Below the pieces are notes generated by a model. It searched no databases. It was not told the origin of the DNA and saw only the letters and a list, made by a program, of their open reading frames with translations. Position numbers and translations under genes: made by a program. From Algimonas ampicilliniresistens (lineage in GTDB: Bacteria; Pseudomonadota; Alphaproteobacteria; Caulobacterales; Maricaulaceae): 64,000 nucleotides of DNA. The stretch lies in assembly GCF_030159955.1 (NCBI RefSeq), contig NZ_BSNK01000002.1, forward strand, positions 496,001 through 560,000, given 5' to 3'. Shown in pieces: positions 38,568-46,742 of the stretch (position 1 is the stretch's first letter; every line of letters starts with the position of its first letter).

Positions 38568-39390
38568 GGGCCTCCGAAGTAGAGGCCTTCAAAGACGGCG
38601 TCTTAGCGGATTTTGCAAGAACGGGCTGCGTCACCAGCCCCCGATCCGTGCCGCAGACTTTGTCCCAGAAGCGGAAATAGAGCCCGTAATTCCCGGTAAA
38701 TTTGGTGTGGTGCAAATTATGATGGCTGGCCGTGATGACATGGCGGCCCCACCAGCCCTCGACCCAGCGCTTGGGATAGACCTCCCACCCCGCATGATTG
38801 AACACGGCGTTGACCGTCATCAACATCAGAATCACCAGCGCGGTAACCCAATGGATCGGGATAAACAGTGCCATGACCGGCAGTAACCAGGCCGAGCTGG
38901 CCGCCTCAATCGGATCGAATGAAAAACTCGCCCACGGCGTCGGCTGCACGCTACGGTGATGGCCCGCATGGGTGTGTTTGAACAGTTTCGGGTGGTGCAT
39001 GATCCGATGAGTGACATAAAACCAGCTATCCTGCGCGAACAGATAGAGCGCTGCGCTGGCCGGGACCCACAGCCATGCACCGAGGCCGTCCGGCACACCG
39101 TCGTAAATGGCGGTGCCGCCCGCTTTCCACATTTCCAGCACGATGGCCGCAGGCAGGGCATAGATGACGGAACTGATGAGGGAGAGGCGGATCTCATTGC
39201 GGATGGTCGCGCGAGTTGGTTCGCGTTTCGACAGGCGGCGCGCCACGCGTTTTCGATTAAGGGACGGCGTGCGCTGCCACAGCGCCCAATGGATCGGCCA
39301 AACGATCAGAAAATAACGCGCAATAATGATGGCGGTGAGACCCACGAACGTCTCTACAAATCCCCAGAGCGGTATCGGCCATCCTTCCAT
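38545..39390 (-). CDS. Sterol desaturase / fatty acid hydroxylase family membrane protein
   Basis: A di-iron membrane oxygenase. The histidine clusters are visible in order: HRIMHH, then HTHAGHHRS, and later ASHHNLHHTKF, which together supply the metal ligands of the superfamily. Several hydrophobic helices precede and separate them. I chose the ATG at 39390 (281 aa) with AGGCGAG upstream. A GTG at 39468 would add 26 arginine-rich residues, but it lies just before the divergent glpK start and is less likely. The substrate (fatty acid, carotenoid, sterol or lipid head group) cannot be told from sequence. It is divergent from glpK. Confidence 0.85.
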   Translation of the reverse strand: MEGWPIPLWGFVETFVGLTAIIIARYFLIVWPIHWALWQRTPSLNRKRVARRLSKREPTRATIRNEIRLSLISSVIYALPAAIVLEMWKAGGTAIYDGVPDGLGAWLWVPASAALYLFAQDSWFYVTHRIMHHPKLFKHTHAGHHRSVQPTPWASFSFDPIEAASSAWLLPVMALFIPIHWVTALVILMLMTVNAVFNHAGWEVYPKRWVEGWWGRHVITASHHNLHHTKFTGNYGLYFRFWDKVCGTDRGLVTQPVLAKSAKTPSLKASTSEAPISEAWE

Positions 39391-39471
39391 ACGGGCTCGC
39401 CTAACGGCTGGGATGCTCCTTCGCAACGATGTCCGGCTTGCCGCGCCGCTTTGGCGCGCTAAGGTCACACC

Positions 39472-40968
39472 ATGTCAGATGTCATCCTCACCATTGATCA
39501 GGGCACAACCAGTTCCCGAACACTCATTGTCAGTCCCGCAGGCGAGATCCTGTTTTCTGCGCAAGAGGAGTTCCCGCAGCTCTATCCAAATGATGGTTGG
39601 GTCGAACATGATCCGGAAGCGATCTGGATGACCGTCAAAACGACACTCATGGCCTGTCATGATTGGTGCGTGCAGGAGGGGTATCGACCCGTCGCCATCG
39701 GTATCACCAATCAGCGCGAGACGACTCTGGTTTGGGACCGCGCGACAGGGGACTGCCTCTACAATGCGATCGTCTGGCAAGACCGCCGCACCGCTGCGGT
39801 CTGTCGCGACTTAGCAAAACAAATGCCTGTCGCCACGCTGCAAGCCAAGACGGGGCTGCTACATGATCCTTATTTCAGCGCAACGAAAATGTCTTGGATT
39901 CTCGATCATGTTGAGGGCGCGCGTGATCGGGCCGAAAAGAGTGAGCTTTGCTTCGGGACGGTGGATAGTTTTCTGATTTGGCGACTGACGGGCGGACCCG
40001 GAAAGTCGGCGGTTCATGCGACGGATGCGACCAATGCGTCACGTACCAACCTCTATAACATTCGCGACAATCGTTGGGACGAGGAGCTGCTGGATCTGTT
40101 CAATGTCCCGGCTTCTGGTCTGCCGGATGTGCACGACTGCGTATCGGACTTCGGCATGTGTTCCGTCTTCCCCGATAGTCCTTTCGGCGATATTCCGATT
40201 TGCGGCGTGGCGGGCGATCAACAAGCGGCCGCGATCGGTCAGCTTTGTTTTACGCCGGGCGATATCAAATCGACCTATGGCACAGGCTGTTTCGTGATCC
40301 TGAATACGGGTGAGGACTGCCTAACCTCGAGCAATAAGCTTCTCTCCACCATTGCCTACCGCATTAACGGGACAACGGCGTATGCGCTGGAAGGCTCAAT
40401 CTTCATCGCTGGCGCGGGTGTGCAATGGCTGCGCGATGAAATGAAATTGATAGATCATGCCGCACAGACGCAGGCGATCTGTGAGGGGCTCGACAGCAAT
40501 CACGGCGTCTATCTTGTGCCTGCCTTTACGGGGCTCGGCGCGCCCTATTGGGAGCCCGATGTGCGCGGCGGCCTGTTTGGCCTGACCCGCGATACGGGCC
40601 GTGATCATGTGGTGCGCGCGACCGTCGAGAGCGTGGTCTATCAGACGCATGATCTGTTCGACGCAATGGCGAAGGACGGCGCGCATCCGAAGAGCTTGCG
40701 CGTCGATGGCGGCATGGTCGCCAATGATTGGATGGTCGGCCATCTGGCCGATGTGCTTGACCTGCCTGTCGAGCGACCGGAGATTTTGGAAACGACCGCC
40801 ATGGGCGCGGCCTATTTAGCGATGATTGGGGCCGGACTGGTGGATGATCTGGACGGTCTGACCGCGCTCTGGACCCGGGAACGCCTGTTCGAGCCGAATA
40901 TGGATGCAAAGACCCGTAAGTCCCTCTTGGACGGCTGGGCGGACTGCGTTAGACGCCTGCTCGCCTAG
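39472..40968 (+). CDS. glpK: Glycerol kinase
   Basis: Phosphorylates glycerol with ATP to glycerol 3-phosphate. It is a FGGY-family kinase: the N-terminal phosphate-loop motif DQGTTSSRTLIV (residues 7-18), substrate region GWVEHDPEAIW, GVAGDQQAAAIGQ and TYGTGCFVILNTG, and the C-terminal signature LRVDGGMVANDWM are all present. The length of 498 aa is normal. No glycerol facilitator or glpD is adjacent. The next feature is a tRNA gene 17 bases downstream. Confidence 0.95.
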   Translation: MSDVILTIDQGTTSSRTLIVSPAGEILFSAQEEFPQLYPNDGWVEHDPEAIWMTVKTTLMACHDWCVQEGYRPVAIGITNQRETTLVWDRATGDCLYNAIVWQDRRTAAVCRDLAKQMPVATLQAKTGLLHDPYFSATKMSWILDHVEGARDRAEKSELCFGTVDSFLIWRLTGGPGKSAVHATDATNASRTNLYNIRDNRWDEELLDLFNVPASGLPDVHDCVSDFGMCSVFPDSPFGDIPICGVAGDQQAAAIGQLCFTPGDIKSTYGTGCFVILNTGEDCLTSSNKLLSTIAYRINGTTAYALEGSIFIAGAGVQWLRDEMKLIDHAAQTQAICEGLDSNHGVYLVPAFTGLGAPYWEPDVRGGLFGLTRDTGRDHVVRATVESVVYQTHDLFDAMAKDGAHPKSLRVDGGMVANDWMVGHLADVLDLPVERPEILETTAMGAAYLAMIGAGLVDDLDGLTALWTRERLFEPNMDAKTRKSLLDGWADCVRRLLA

Positions 40969-40985
40969 CGGCGCGTCTGTGCTCT

Positions 40986-41062
40986 GGGGGGATAGCTCAA
41001 TTGGTTAGAGCCACCCGCTCATAACGGGTTGGTTGGGGGTTCAAGTCCCTCTCCCCCTACCA
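40986..41062 (+). tRNA. tRNA with CAU anticodon (elongator Met or Ile2)
   Basis: A 77-base cloverleaf with encoded CCA. The D-arm TAGCTCAATTGGTTAGAGC, anticodon stem ACCCG/CGGGT around loop CTCATAA (anticodon CAT), and T-arm GGGGGTTCAAGTCCCTC are all recognisable. The acceptor stem pairs except that position 1 to 72 is G-U. CAU can read Met or, when the C is lysidine-modified, AUA Ile; I cannot separate the two by eye. It marks the left edge of the AT-richer accessory region with the serine recombinase. Confidence 0.92.
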
Positions 41063-41260
41063 CGCACCCAGCGCCTTTGGCCTTCAACTCATGGATGGTG
41101 AGAAAACCGCCTACTAACGGGGGTTTGGCCGAGTCACTCCTCTCGTGAGACGCTAGGAGAGACCCAAATACAGCCGTTTTTTCGCCAATTTCACGAGGCG
41201 TCTCAGATGCCGGATTTTGAGATCAACTCGTTGGGTTGGAGATGCTTGGAGGGTCGTGGC

Positions 41261-42958
41261 TTAAGCGCAAACGCCCAAGAGATTCGCTTGATCTTGCCAA
41301 CCGGAGGGTAGGTTCCCGGCACTCATTTTGAGTGATTGGACTGTCATCTCTGCTGGATGATCGCCCGCTACAATGGTGTTCACGATCTTAGGTGATAAAA
41401 ACGCTAGATTTAGGACTCGGCTAACATCCGCCTTATCCAGACTATATTCAGCCGCAATCTGTAGCTGGGATGAATAACGACCGTCCTTTAATCCCTCATA
41501 CCAGTCCCTCGCTTTCGCAATAAGATTGATGAGTTCTGGATCTGGCTCGCCGAGCGCTTGACCGCCAATGATGAGCTTCGTTTCAACCCCGCACGGCTTC
41601 ATCTGAAGTGGATACTGTAGGGTGATCACCGTTTTTGCAGCGTCGTTGATCTTTGTTCTTGAAACTACGTTCGCGGGCAGCAGAGCACTTCGGCGGAGCA
41701 TGAGCTTCATTTGAATTGGACTAATATGGATTCGCTGAACCAGATCAATAAGTGTTGTCCTTTGGGTTTCGGAACTTTTCGATGTGAGATCTACCGTCAG
41801 TTCGGTTGCACGGTCCTTTAACTTCGAGACTTGATACGGGTTCAGGTTTTGAAGGTCCGCAGCTTCCATAATACGCGAGGTACCGCAGAGTAGGTTTGTG
41901 ATCCGGTCCAAAACAATCCCCTCGATTTGCTTGGCCGGAAGTCGAAGGGCGCTCCCATCATCCCTCTCGCCCTTGGAAAGCGAGGCTGAGATATAATAGC
42001 GGTACCGCCGACCATTCGGCTTTTTTGAATGAATCGGAGACAGTCGTTGATCATTCTGATCATAGAGCAAGCCTGTCAGCAGGCTGTTGGACGCGATGTT
42101 GATGGAGCGTCGCCGCTTGGGCGCATTGGTTTCTAAGGTCGCTTGAATTTTATCTCATAGAGACGTGGCGATGATGGGATCATGTTGCCCCGCATAGACC
42201 TCGCCCTTGTGCCTGATCTTGCCGATATAGATCGGGTTAGAGAGAAGTTTGTAGAGGTGGCCCCGGCTAAACGGCTTGCCGCCAAGTTGAGACTGTTTCT
42301 TCGTTGTTCGGAGTTTGGTGAGGTAGCCGTCTCGATCCAGTTCTCCCTTGAGCTTGCGGACGGAGCCTAGGTCAACATAACGGATCATGATGTGACGGAC
42401 GGTTTTAGCTTCTAGCTCATTCACGACCAGCTGCTTGTTGATGTTGTCATACCCAAGAGGCGGTAGCCCGCCCATCCACTGGCCCCGTTTTTTGGACGCC
42501 GCGATTTTGTCTCGGATACGCTCCGCTGTGACCTCTCGTTCGAACTGAGCAAAGGAGAGCAGAACGTTGAGGGTCAGCCGTCCCATGCTGGTGGTCGTAT
42601 TGAAGGCCTGAGTGATGGAGACGAACGAGACTTCATGCTTATCGAAGACGTCGACCAGCTTGGCAAAGTCTGCCAGTGAACGTGTCAGCCTGTCGACCTT
42701 ATAGACGACGACAATATCGATCTGGCCCGCTTCTATATCCGCAATCATAGCAAGAAGGCCGGGCCTCTCCATATGCCCGCCGGAGATACCGCCGTCTGAA
42801 TAAACCTGACCCGTCGAGGTCCAGCCTTCACCCGCTTGAGAGAGAATATAGGCGCTACAGCTTTCAGCTTGTGCATCGAGCGAGTTGAACGCTTGGTCCA
42901 AGCCCTCCTCCGTCGACTTGCGTGTATAGACGGCGCAACGCATCTTGGTCTGAGACAT
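41261..42958 (-). pseudogene. Large serine recombinase interrupted by one in-frame TGA
   Basis: Site-specific DNA recombinase of the large serine (resolvase/integrase) class. Residues 1-267 contain the catalytic Ser15 in AVYTRKSTEEG, the resolvase motifs YSDGGISGG and YKVDRLTRSL, and the start of the recombinase domain (GYDNINKQLVVNE). Codon 268 is TGA (42155-42157). The same frame continues open for the rest of the protein, with SLLTGLLYDQ followed by the zinc-ribbon-type and C-terminal segments, to 41261 (566 codons in all). A single base change from TGG (Trp) explains the stop. It lies 14 bases after a DUF2924 gene and is the third gene of a common alphaproteobacterial trio. It is probably inactive unless the stop is read through. 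Confidence 0.88.
41383..41493 (-). repeat. Recombinase segment also present inverted at 59202-59313
   Basis: This part of the recombinase coding sequence (encoding KDGRYSSQLQIAAEYSLDKA then DVSRVLNLAF) is nearly identical to a fragment on the opposite strand at 59202-59313. About 110 bases match with only a few substitutions by eye. The two copies are inverted relative to each other and bracket the accessory region. Confidence 0.85.
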
Positions 42959-42972
42959 GAGTTAGCCCTTTC

Positions 42973-43482
42973 TCAATGAGATACTGTGCTTGTGTTCAGG
43001 CCGAAGAAGCGCGGGCCGGACCAATGCGCTCCCGTGATGTCCTTGGCGATGGCACTGAGCGAAGACCAGACCTTGTCCTTATAGACAAAGCCTTCCTCAA
43101 TCACAGAGACAGTATAAGGCTTCCCATTCCATTCCCTGACAAGACGAGACCCCGGCACAAGGGCGATACGGGGCTTTGAGGGAGAGGATCGGGTCGTACT
43201 CGCAACGGACCCATCAGCGTCAGCGTCAGCGATATCGGTGATCGGGCTATCTTGTGTGATGGTATTACCACTCGATCGTGAAAGAACCTTCTGGTCTGCC
43301 TTGGACAGGCCCGGTGCATGTTTTGCCTGGAGCTCATAGGATAGCGCTCGCAGGAGGAAGAGCCGACTTGCGGCCTTGGGCGCAGAGCGGCTAATCTCCT
43401 TTTTCCACCGGGCCTTAAGGCCCGAATGGTCCAAGCTTTCCAGCGCGGCGAGGCCCTGTGCAACCTTGCGGGTCGCGTTCAT
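42973..43482 (-). CDS. DUF2924 family protein
   Basis: A 169-aa protein matching the DUF2924 pattern: an N-terminal helical part (LKARWKKEISRSAPKAASRL, then FLLRALSYELQAK) and a C-terminal part with LVPGSRLVREWNGKPYTVSV followed by SSLSAIAKDITGAHWSGPRF-FGL. The C-terminal half resembles DNA-interacting RAMA-like or homing-type folds. The function is not established. It overlaps the upstream DUF3489 gene by 4 bases and is followed 14 bases later by the serine recombinase, the conserved order in alphaproteobacterial mobile regions. A helper role in recombination is plausible but inferred only from context. Confidence 0.85.
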   Translation of the reverse strand: MNATRKVAQGLAALESLDHSGLKARWKKEISRSAPKAASRLFLLRALSYELQAKHAPGLSKADQKVLSRSSGNTITQDSPITDIADADADGSVASTTRSSPSKPRIALVPGSRLVREWNGKPYTVSVIEEGFVYKDKVWSSLSAIAKDITGAHWSGPRFFGLNTSTVSH

Positions 43483-43748
43483 GACGCGTGCTGATCCGGT
43501 TGGATCATATAGACGCTATCGCCAGTCTTGCGCTCTGTTCGAATGATCTCGTAGCCGCGTTTGCGCAGTCCCGTCATCGCCGCAGAAATGGTGTGCTTCT
43601 GCCAGCCAAGGCTCTCGCTGGCTTTTGCCAAAGTGACGCCGCTCTTGCGGGACAGCAGCGAGACCAGCTTGGCTTGCTTTGTGCCGTCGCGAGGCGGGGT
43701 GATGTCCGAGGTGTCAGTTGGTGTTTTGCTTAGTGTCTGTGTGATCAT
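43479..43748 (-). CDS. DUF3489 family small winged-helix protein
   Basis: An 89-aa protein with the DUF3489 core (KQAKLVSLLSRKSGVTLAKA, then LGWQKHTISAAMTGLRKRGY), which reads as a helix-turn-helix/winged-helix and ends in a short beta hairpin (GDSVYMI). It is probably a DNA-binding regulator or accessory factor of the recombinase. The ATG at 43748 is chosen because CGGAGAC lies seven bases before it. It is the first gene of the trio DUF3489-DUF2924-recombinase and overlaps the second by 4 bases. Confidence 0.82.
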   Translation of the reverse strand: MITQTLSKTPTDTSDITPPRDGTKQAKLVSLLSRKSGVTLAKASESLGWQKHTISAAMTGLRKRGYEIIRTERKTGDSVYMIQPDQHAS

Positions 43749-43775
43749 GAGTGTCTCCGTCAATTGCGCCCACAC

Positions 43776-44422
43776 CCTGCGGACGCTCGTACCGAGACAA
43801 GGCCCTTACGCCGGGCCGTGGACACACTACCGCTTCCTATGCGCCGGAAGTCCAGTCATTCTTGGAAGAAAAGGTGAGATGATTTGGTGAGACTTCAGAG
43901 GCGTAAAACGCCCAAAAACGTTCGCTGGCTGTTTGTCAGAGATTAACTGCGTGAAGATAGCGCACGGTTGAACGCAAGTTCAATGTTTCGGCTCAACACT
44001 CATAGTCTGATACTATCGAGTATAAGGAGGCATTCGGGAGCATATGGAGGATGCCTTTAGATCAGAGGGCTCAGAAGAGTTGTAATCCAACAACTCGTTG
44101 TACTCCTCTACCTACACCCAAAACTCATATGCAAGGGTTTCATCAAACGCATCAAAAGTGTTCAATAGAATACCCTCTAACTGCACCATTTTCCATAATA
44201 TATTAAAAATCCTATTTTTCACCCTCTCGAACATATAGGGTGTCGTGGGCCTTTAGATCGTTGAATTCATTGTGCAGGCTTGCCCAATATCCGAAAAAGT
44301 ATATCGCTGCTATAGATGAGGAATTCACGAAGCCCGCTTGAATAAAGATGGAGACGTGGGATTTGGTCGTTAATCCGCTTCGAAGGCTGCCCAATGGTCA
44401 AACGCACAGGTAAGGTCACGCT
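43776..44422. other. Gene-free stretch between the recombinase trio and the CHASE2 gene
   Basis: About 650 AT-rich bases. At 43905-43925 it carries CCCAAAAACGTTCGCTGGC, related to one arm of the dispersed palindrome found at 48.7 kb. A short open frame on the minus strand (44212-44394) lacks a ribosome binding site and family similarity, and I do not accept it. The divergent promoters for both flanking transcription units should lie here, but I cannot place them. Confidence 0.5.
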
Positions 44423-46261
44423 TTGAAGAATAAGGAGACTCAGCCATCATCAGAAGCGCCTGAGAAATCAGGTGCAGAGGTTGCATCATCGAATGATGTT
44501 ATAGAGAATGCTGACCCTCAACCGAGCCGGAAGAAGAGCTTTACCCTTAGATCTTTGCCGCCCCGAATAAAGGACGCTCTGTTACGGATTGTCCGAAGAT
44601 TTTTCACACTTATCCTCTACCCCTTTATCGCTCTGGCGATCTTGCTTCGCGTTTTAGATGATAAAGTCTTATCTAGGGCGTCTATTGTAGGCGCGCTGAT
44701 TGTTATCTTCCACTTTCTCACCGCGATATTTGATCCATTCCGTACTGATACGTATGGTGACCGGCAGGTCTCAGATTTTTTTGATGTGGTCTCGAGCCCT
44801 CTTTACGGCGGATGGGACCGCGTGGCTCAATCCGAAATCTTGGTAATCCTTATAACACCTGAAAATATGGAGACTCGGTTTGGCGGTGGCTTCTGGCCCC
44901 CATCCTATGATGCGCAGCTTGCTATCCTTGAGAAAATCGCGACCTATTCTCCGACAGCTATATTTCTCGACTTCTATTATTTCCGACCGCAGCAAGAAGC
45001 GGGCTCCAATGAGCTCGACCTTGAAGGCGAAGAAAACCTTTTAGATGCATTCGCAACATTGCAGGCCGAAGCACAAGGTCTCCAGTCAGTTCGGGACACG
45101 GTCAGCGTCGGTTCTGACATCGAAGCTTTTGCAAACGGCCTATCGCGTATTCGCTTTAGCGAGGATGGCGAAATCCCTATTTTCATAGGGCCGATCGGAC
45201 GCCAAACACTACGTCCTGATATATTGCCTGCAGATGATGGGCTACAGCCCTTAAGGGACTATGCGCGTATCCGAACAACGCGACCACCCATGTCAGTCGG
45301 TATTAATGTGGATACAGAATCGGCGTTTATCTATCCTTCAAGCATACGCCACCAAAGCGGACTCGACCCCAACACAGAGTTAGATCAGGCCGCATTTGCC
45401 CTCTTTGACGTTTTCTGTGCTGACCGAGCGGGATCCAAAAATGTGCCCGCTTCTTGCAGTGAACGTGAAGAGATTATGGCGCGTTCATCAGGTATAGCCT
45501 TGCGGTGGGGATATGGCAGCCCTCTTCTTCCTCTCCCCGCGACTGACGAAGATAATGAAGCCGAGAAAAAGAAAGATGATGAAGAAGAAAAGAAAAAGGG
45601 CTGGGCTTACCTTATGACACAGTGTCAGACGGATGGAGGCGGCGACAGGATGGGTCATGCGCTTCGATTTGCCGTTCAGAATTTGACTTATGGCGTCAGT
45701 CGTCCGGGAGCAGGATCGTCGGCAAAATGCGCATACCACACCTTTATTGAGGCGGGGGATCTATTCTCAGGGCTTCCCGCTTCACAGTTGGATTCTCTTC
45801 TTAGGGACAAGATTGTTCTTGTCGGGGCGGACATTCCTTACCTCGCGGACAATTTTGATACGCCCGTTTATGGAAATGCACCAGGTATCTTCATTCATGC
45901 CATGGCGCTCGACAATCTTATTGAGATGGGGCTGTCAGCTGATGTTCCACCAGACAATGTCTTTTTCGCCATGGATGCGGATGACCTTATCAGCGGCCTT
46001 ATCATGGCAATTGCTGTAATGGCTTTGATCTGGCAGAAAAAGCATAATCTTCAACATCCGTGGAAGCTGGCGCAGCCCTACCACATCCGATGGGCGAGTT
46101 ATGCGGCCACTATTCTTGTCTTTGCCATCGGCAGCATGACGCTCATATCAATTTTGCGGAATTGGCCATTAGGCAACATTTTTGAGGTTGCGTTAAGTCT
46201 TTTGGGCATGATATTAATTTTAGAGATATTTGCCAAAGAACACGCTGAGCGTGTGGCGTAG
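44423..46261 (+). CDS. CHASE2-domain membrane protein without an output domain
   Basis: A 612-aa membrane protein. A basic and Ser-rich cytosolic N-terminus is followed by hydrophobic helices at about 61-76 and 86-103. A large extracytoplasmic CHASE2-type sensor spans about 105-505 (SEILVILITPENMETRFGGG, then PTAIFLDFYYFRP and LRDKIVLVGADIPYLADNFD), and further helices lie near 523-540, 555-577 and 583-603. CHASE2 normally precedes a cyclase, kinase or GGDEF domain; none is present, so the signal must be passed to another protein. A charged KKKDDEEEKKK stretch interrupts the sensor near residue 385. The start is a TTG at 44423. It is followed closely by a secreted peptide and an M48 protease, probably one operon. 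Confidence 0.82.
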   Translation: MKNKETQPSSEAPEKSGAEVASSNDVIENADPQPSRKKSFTLRSLPPRIKDALLRIVRRFFTLILYPFIALAILLRVLDDKVLSRASIVGALIVIFHFLTAIFDPFRTDTYGDRQVSDFFDVVSSPLYGGWDRVAQSEILVILITPENMETRFGGGFWPPSYDAQLAILEKIATYSPTAIFLDFYYFRPQQEAGSNELDLEGEENLLDAFATLQAEAQGLQSVRDTVSVGSDIEAFANGLSRIRFSEDGEIPIFIGPIGRQTLRPDILPADDGLQPLRDYARIRTTRPPMSVGINVDTESAFIYPSSIRHQSGLDPNTELDQAAFALFDVFCADRAGSKNVPASCSEREEIMARSSGIALRWGYGSPLLPLPATDEDNEAEKKKDDEEEKKKGWAYLMTQCQTDGGGDRMGHALRFAVQNLTYGVSRPGAGSSAKCAYHTFIEAGDLFSGLPASQLDSLLRDKIVLVGADIPYLADNFDTPVYGNAPGIFIHAMALDNLIEMGLSADVPPDNVFFAMDADDLISGLIMAIAVMALIWQKKHNLQHPWKLAQPYHIRWASYAATILVFAIGSMTLISILRNWPLGNIFEVALSLLGMILILEIFAKEHAERVA

Positions 46262-46283
46262 ATGTTTGAGTAGGGGCTAAACT

Positions 46284-46670
46284 ATGAGGACGACACTGCG
46301 CTGGCTCGTGATGATTGCCGTCGCGGCCAATCTAATCGCGTCTCATCAGGTTTTTGCCGCACCACAATGTTCTGATGTCATTATTAAATCAAAAAACGGT
46401 CTGAAATCGCAGACCCTTGAACTTTACACGATTGTCGACGGTAAAGTTGTTAAGGCTCCTGGTAAATCGACCCTGAAAAGAGATGAAATTGCCTTTCCAC
46501 TCAGGCTTCTCGATTGTGAAGATGGCCAGCATTACTTCTGGCAAAGACCAGAGGGGCCTGTTCTCGTTAAAAAAGCCAAGTTTGCGTGTGTCACCTCTGG
46601 AAGCGGGTCGGGTGGTCCGAGCCTTGGCGGTGTGCCCGGTTCCGGGACAGGCAATACAAGTTGCGGATAA
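46284..46670 (+). CDS. Small secreted protein with a Gly/Ser-rich tail
   Basis: A 128-aa exported protein. Residues 1-26 are a signal peptide (cleavage near VFAAPQ). The mature part has four or five cysteines (PQCSDV, LLDCEDG, FACVTSG and final SCG) and a Gly/Ser/Pro-rich C-terminal tail. No family is recognised. AGGGG lies upstream of the ATG. It sits between the CHASE2 gene (22 bases away) and the M48 protease gene (about 60-70 bases away), so it may be a substrate or ligand in the same cassette. Confidence 0.7.
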   Translation: MRTTLRWLVMIAVAANLIASHQVFAAPQCSDVIIKSKNGLKSQTLELYTIVDGKVVKAPGKSTLKRDEIAFPLRLLDCEDGQHYFWQRPEGPVLVKKAKFACVTSGSGSGGPSLGGVPGSGTGNTSCG

Positions 46671-46742
46671 TCTCGCTCATGGGCCTGACTGAATGACATT
46701 CTGTCGGCAGGATCGGGATTAGGGATTGTGAAAGGGCGGCGC

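Noticed and set aside
42155-42157. Selenocysteine reading of the TGA in the recombinase
   Set aside because: No selenocysteine insertion hairpin is evident after the codon, and recombinases are not known selenoproteins; Trp to stop mutation is simpler.
44212-44394. 60-codon minus-strand frame before the CHASE2 gene
   Set aside because: No ribosome binding site, no family similarity, and a location in a likely promoter region.
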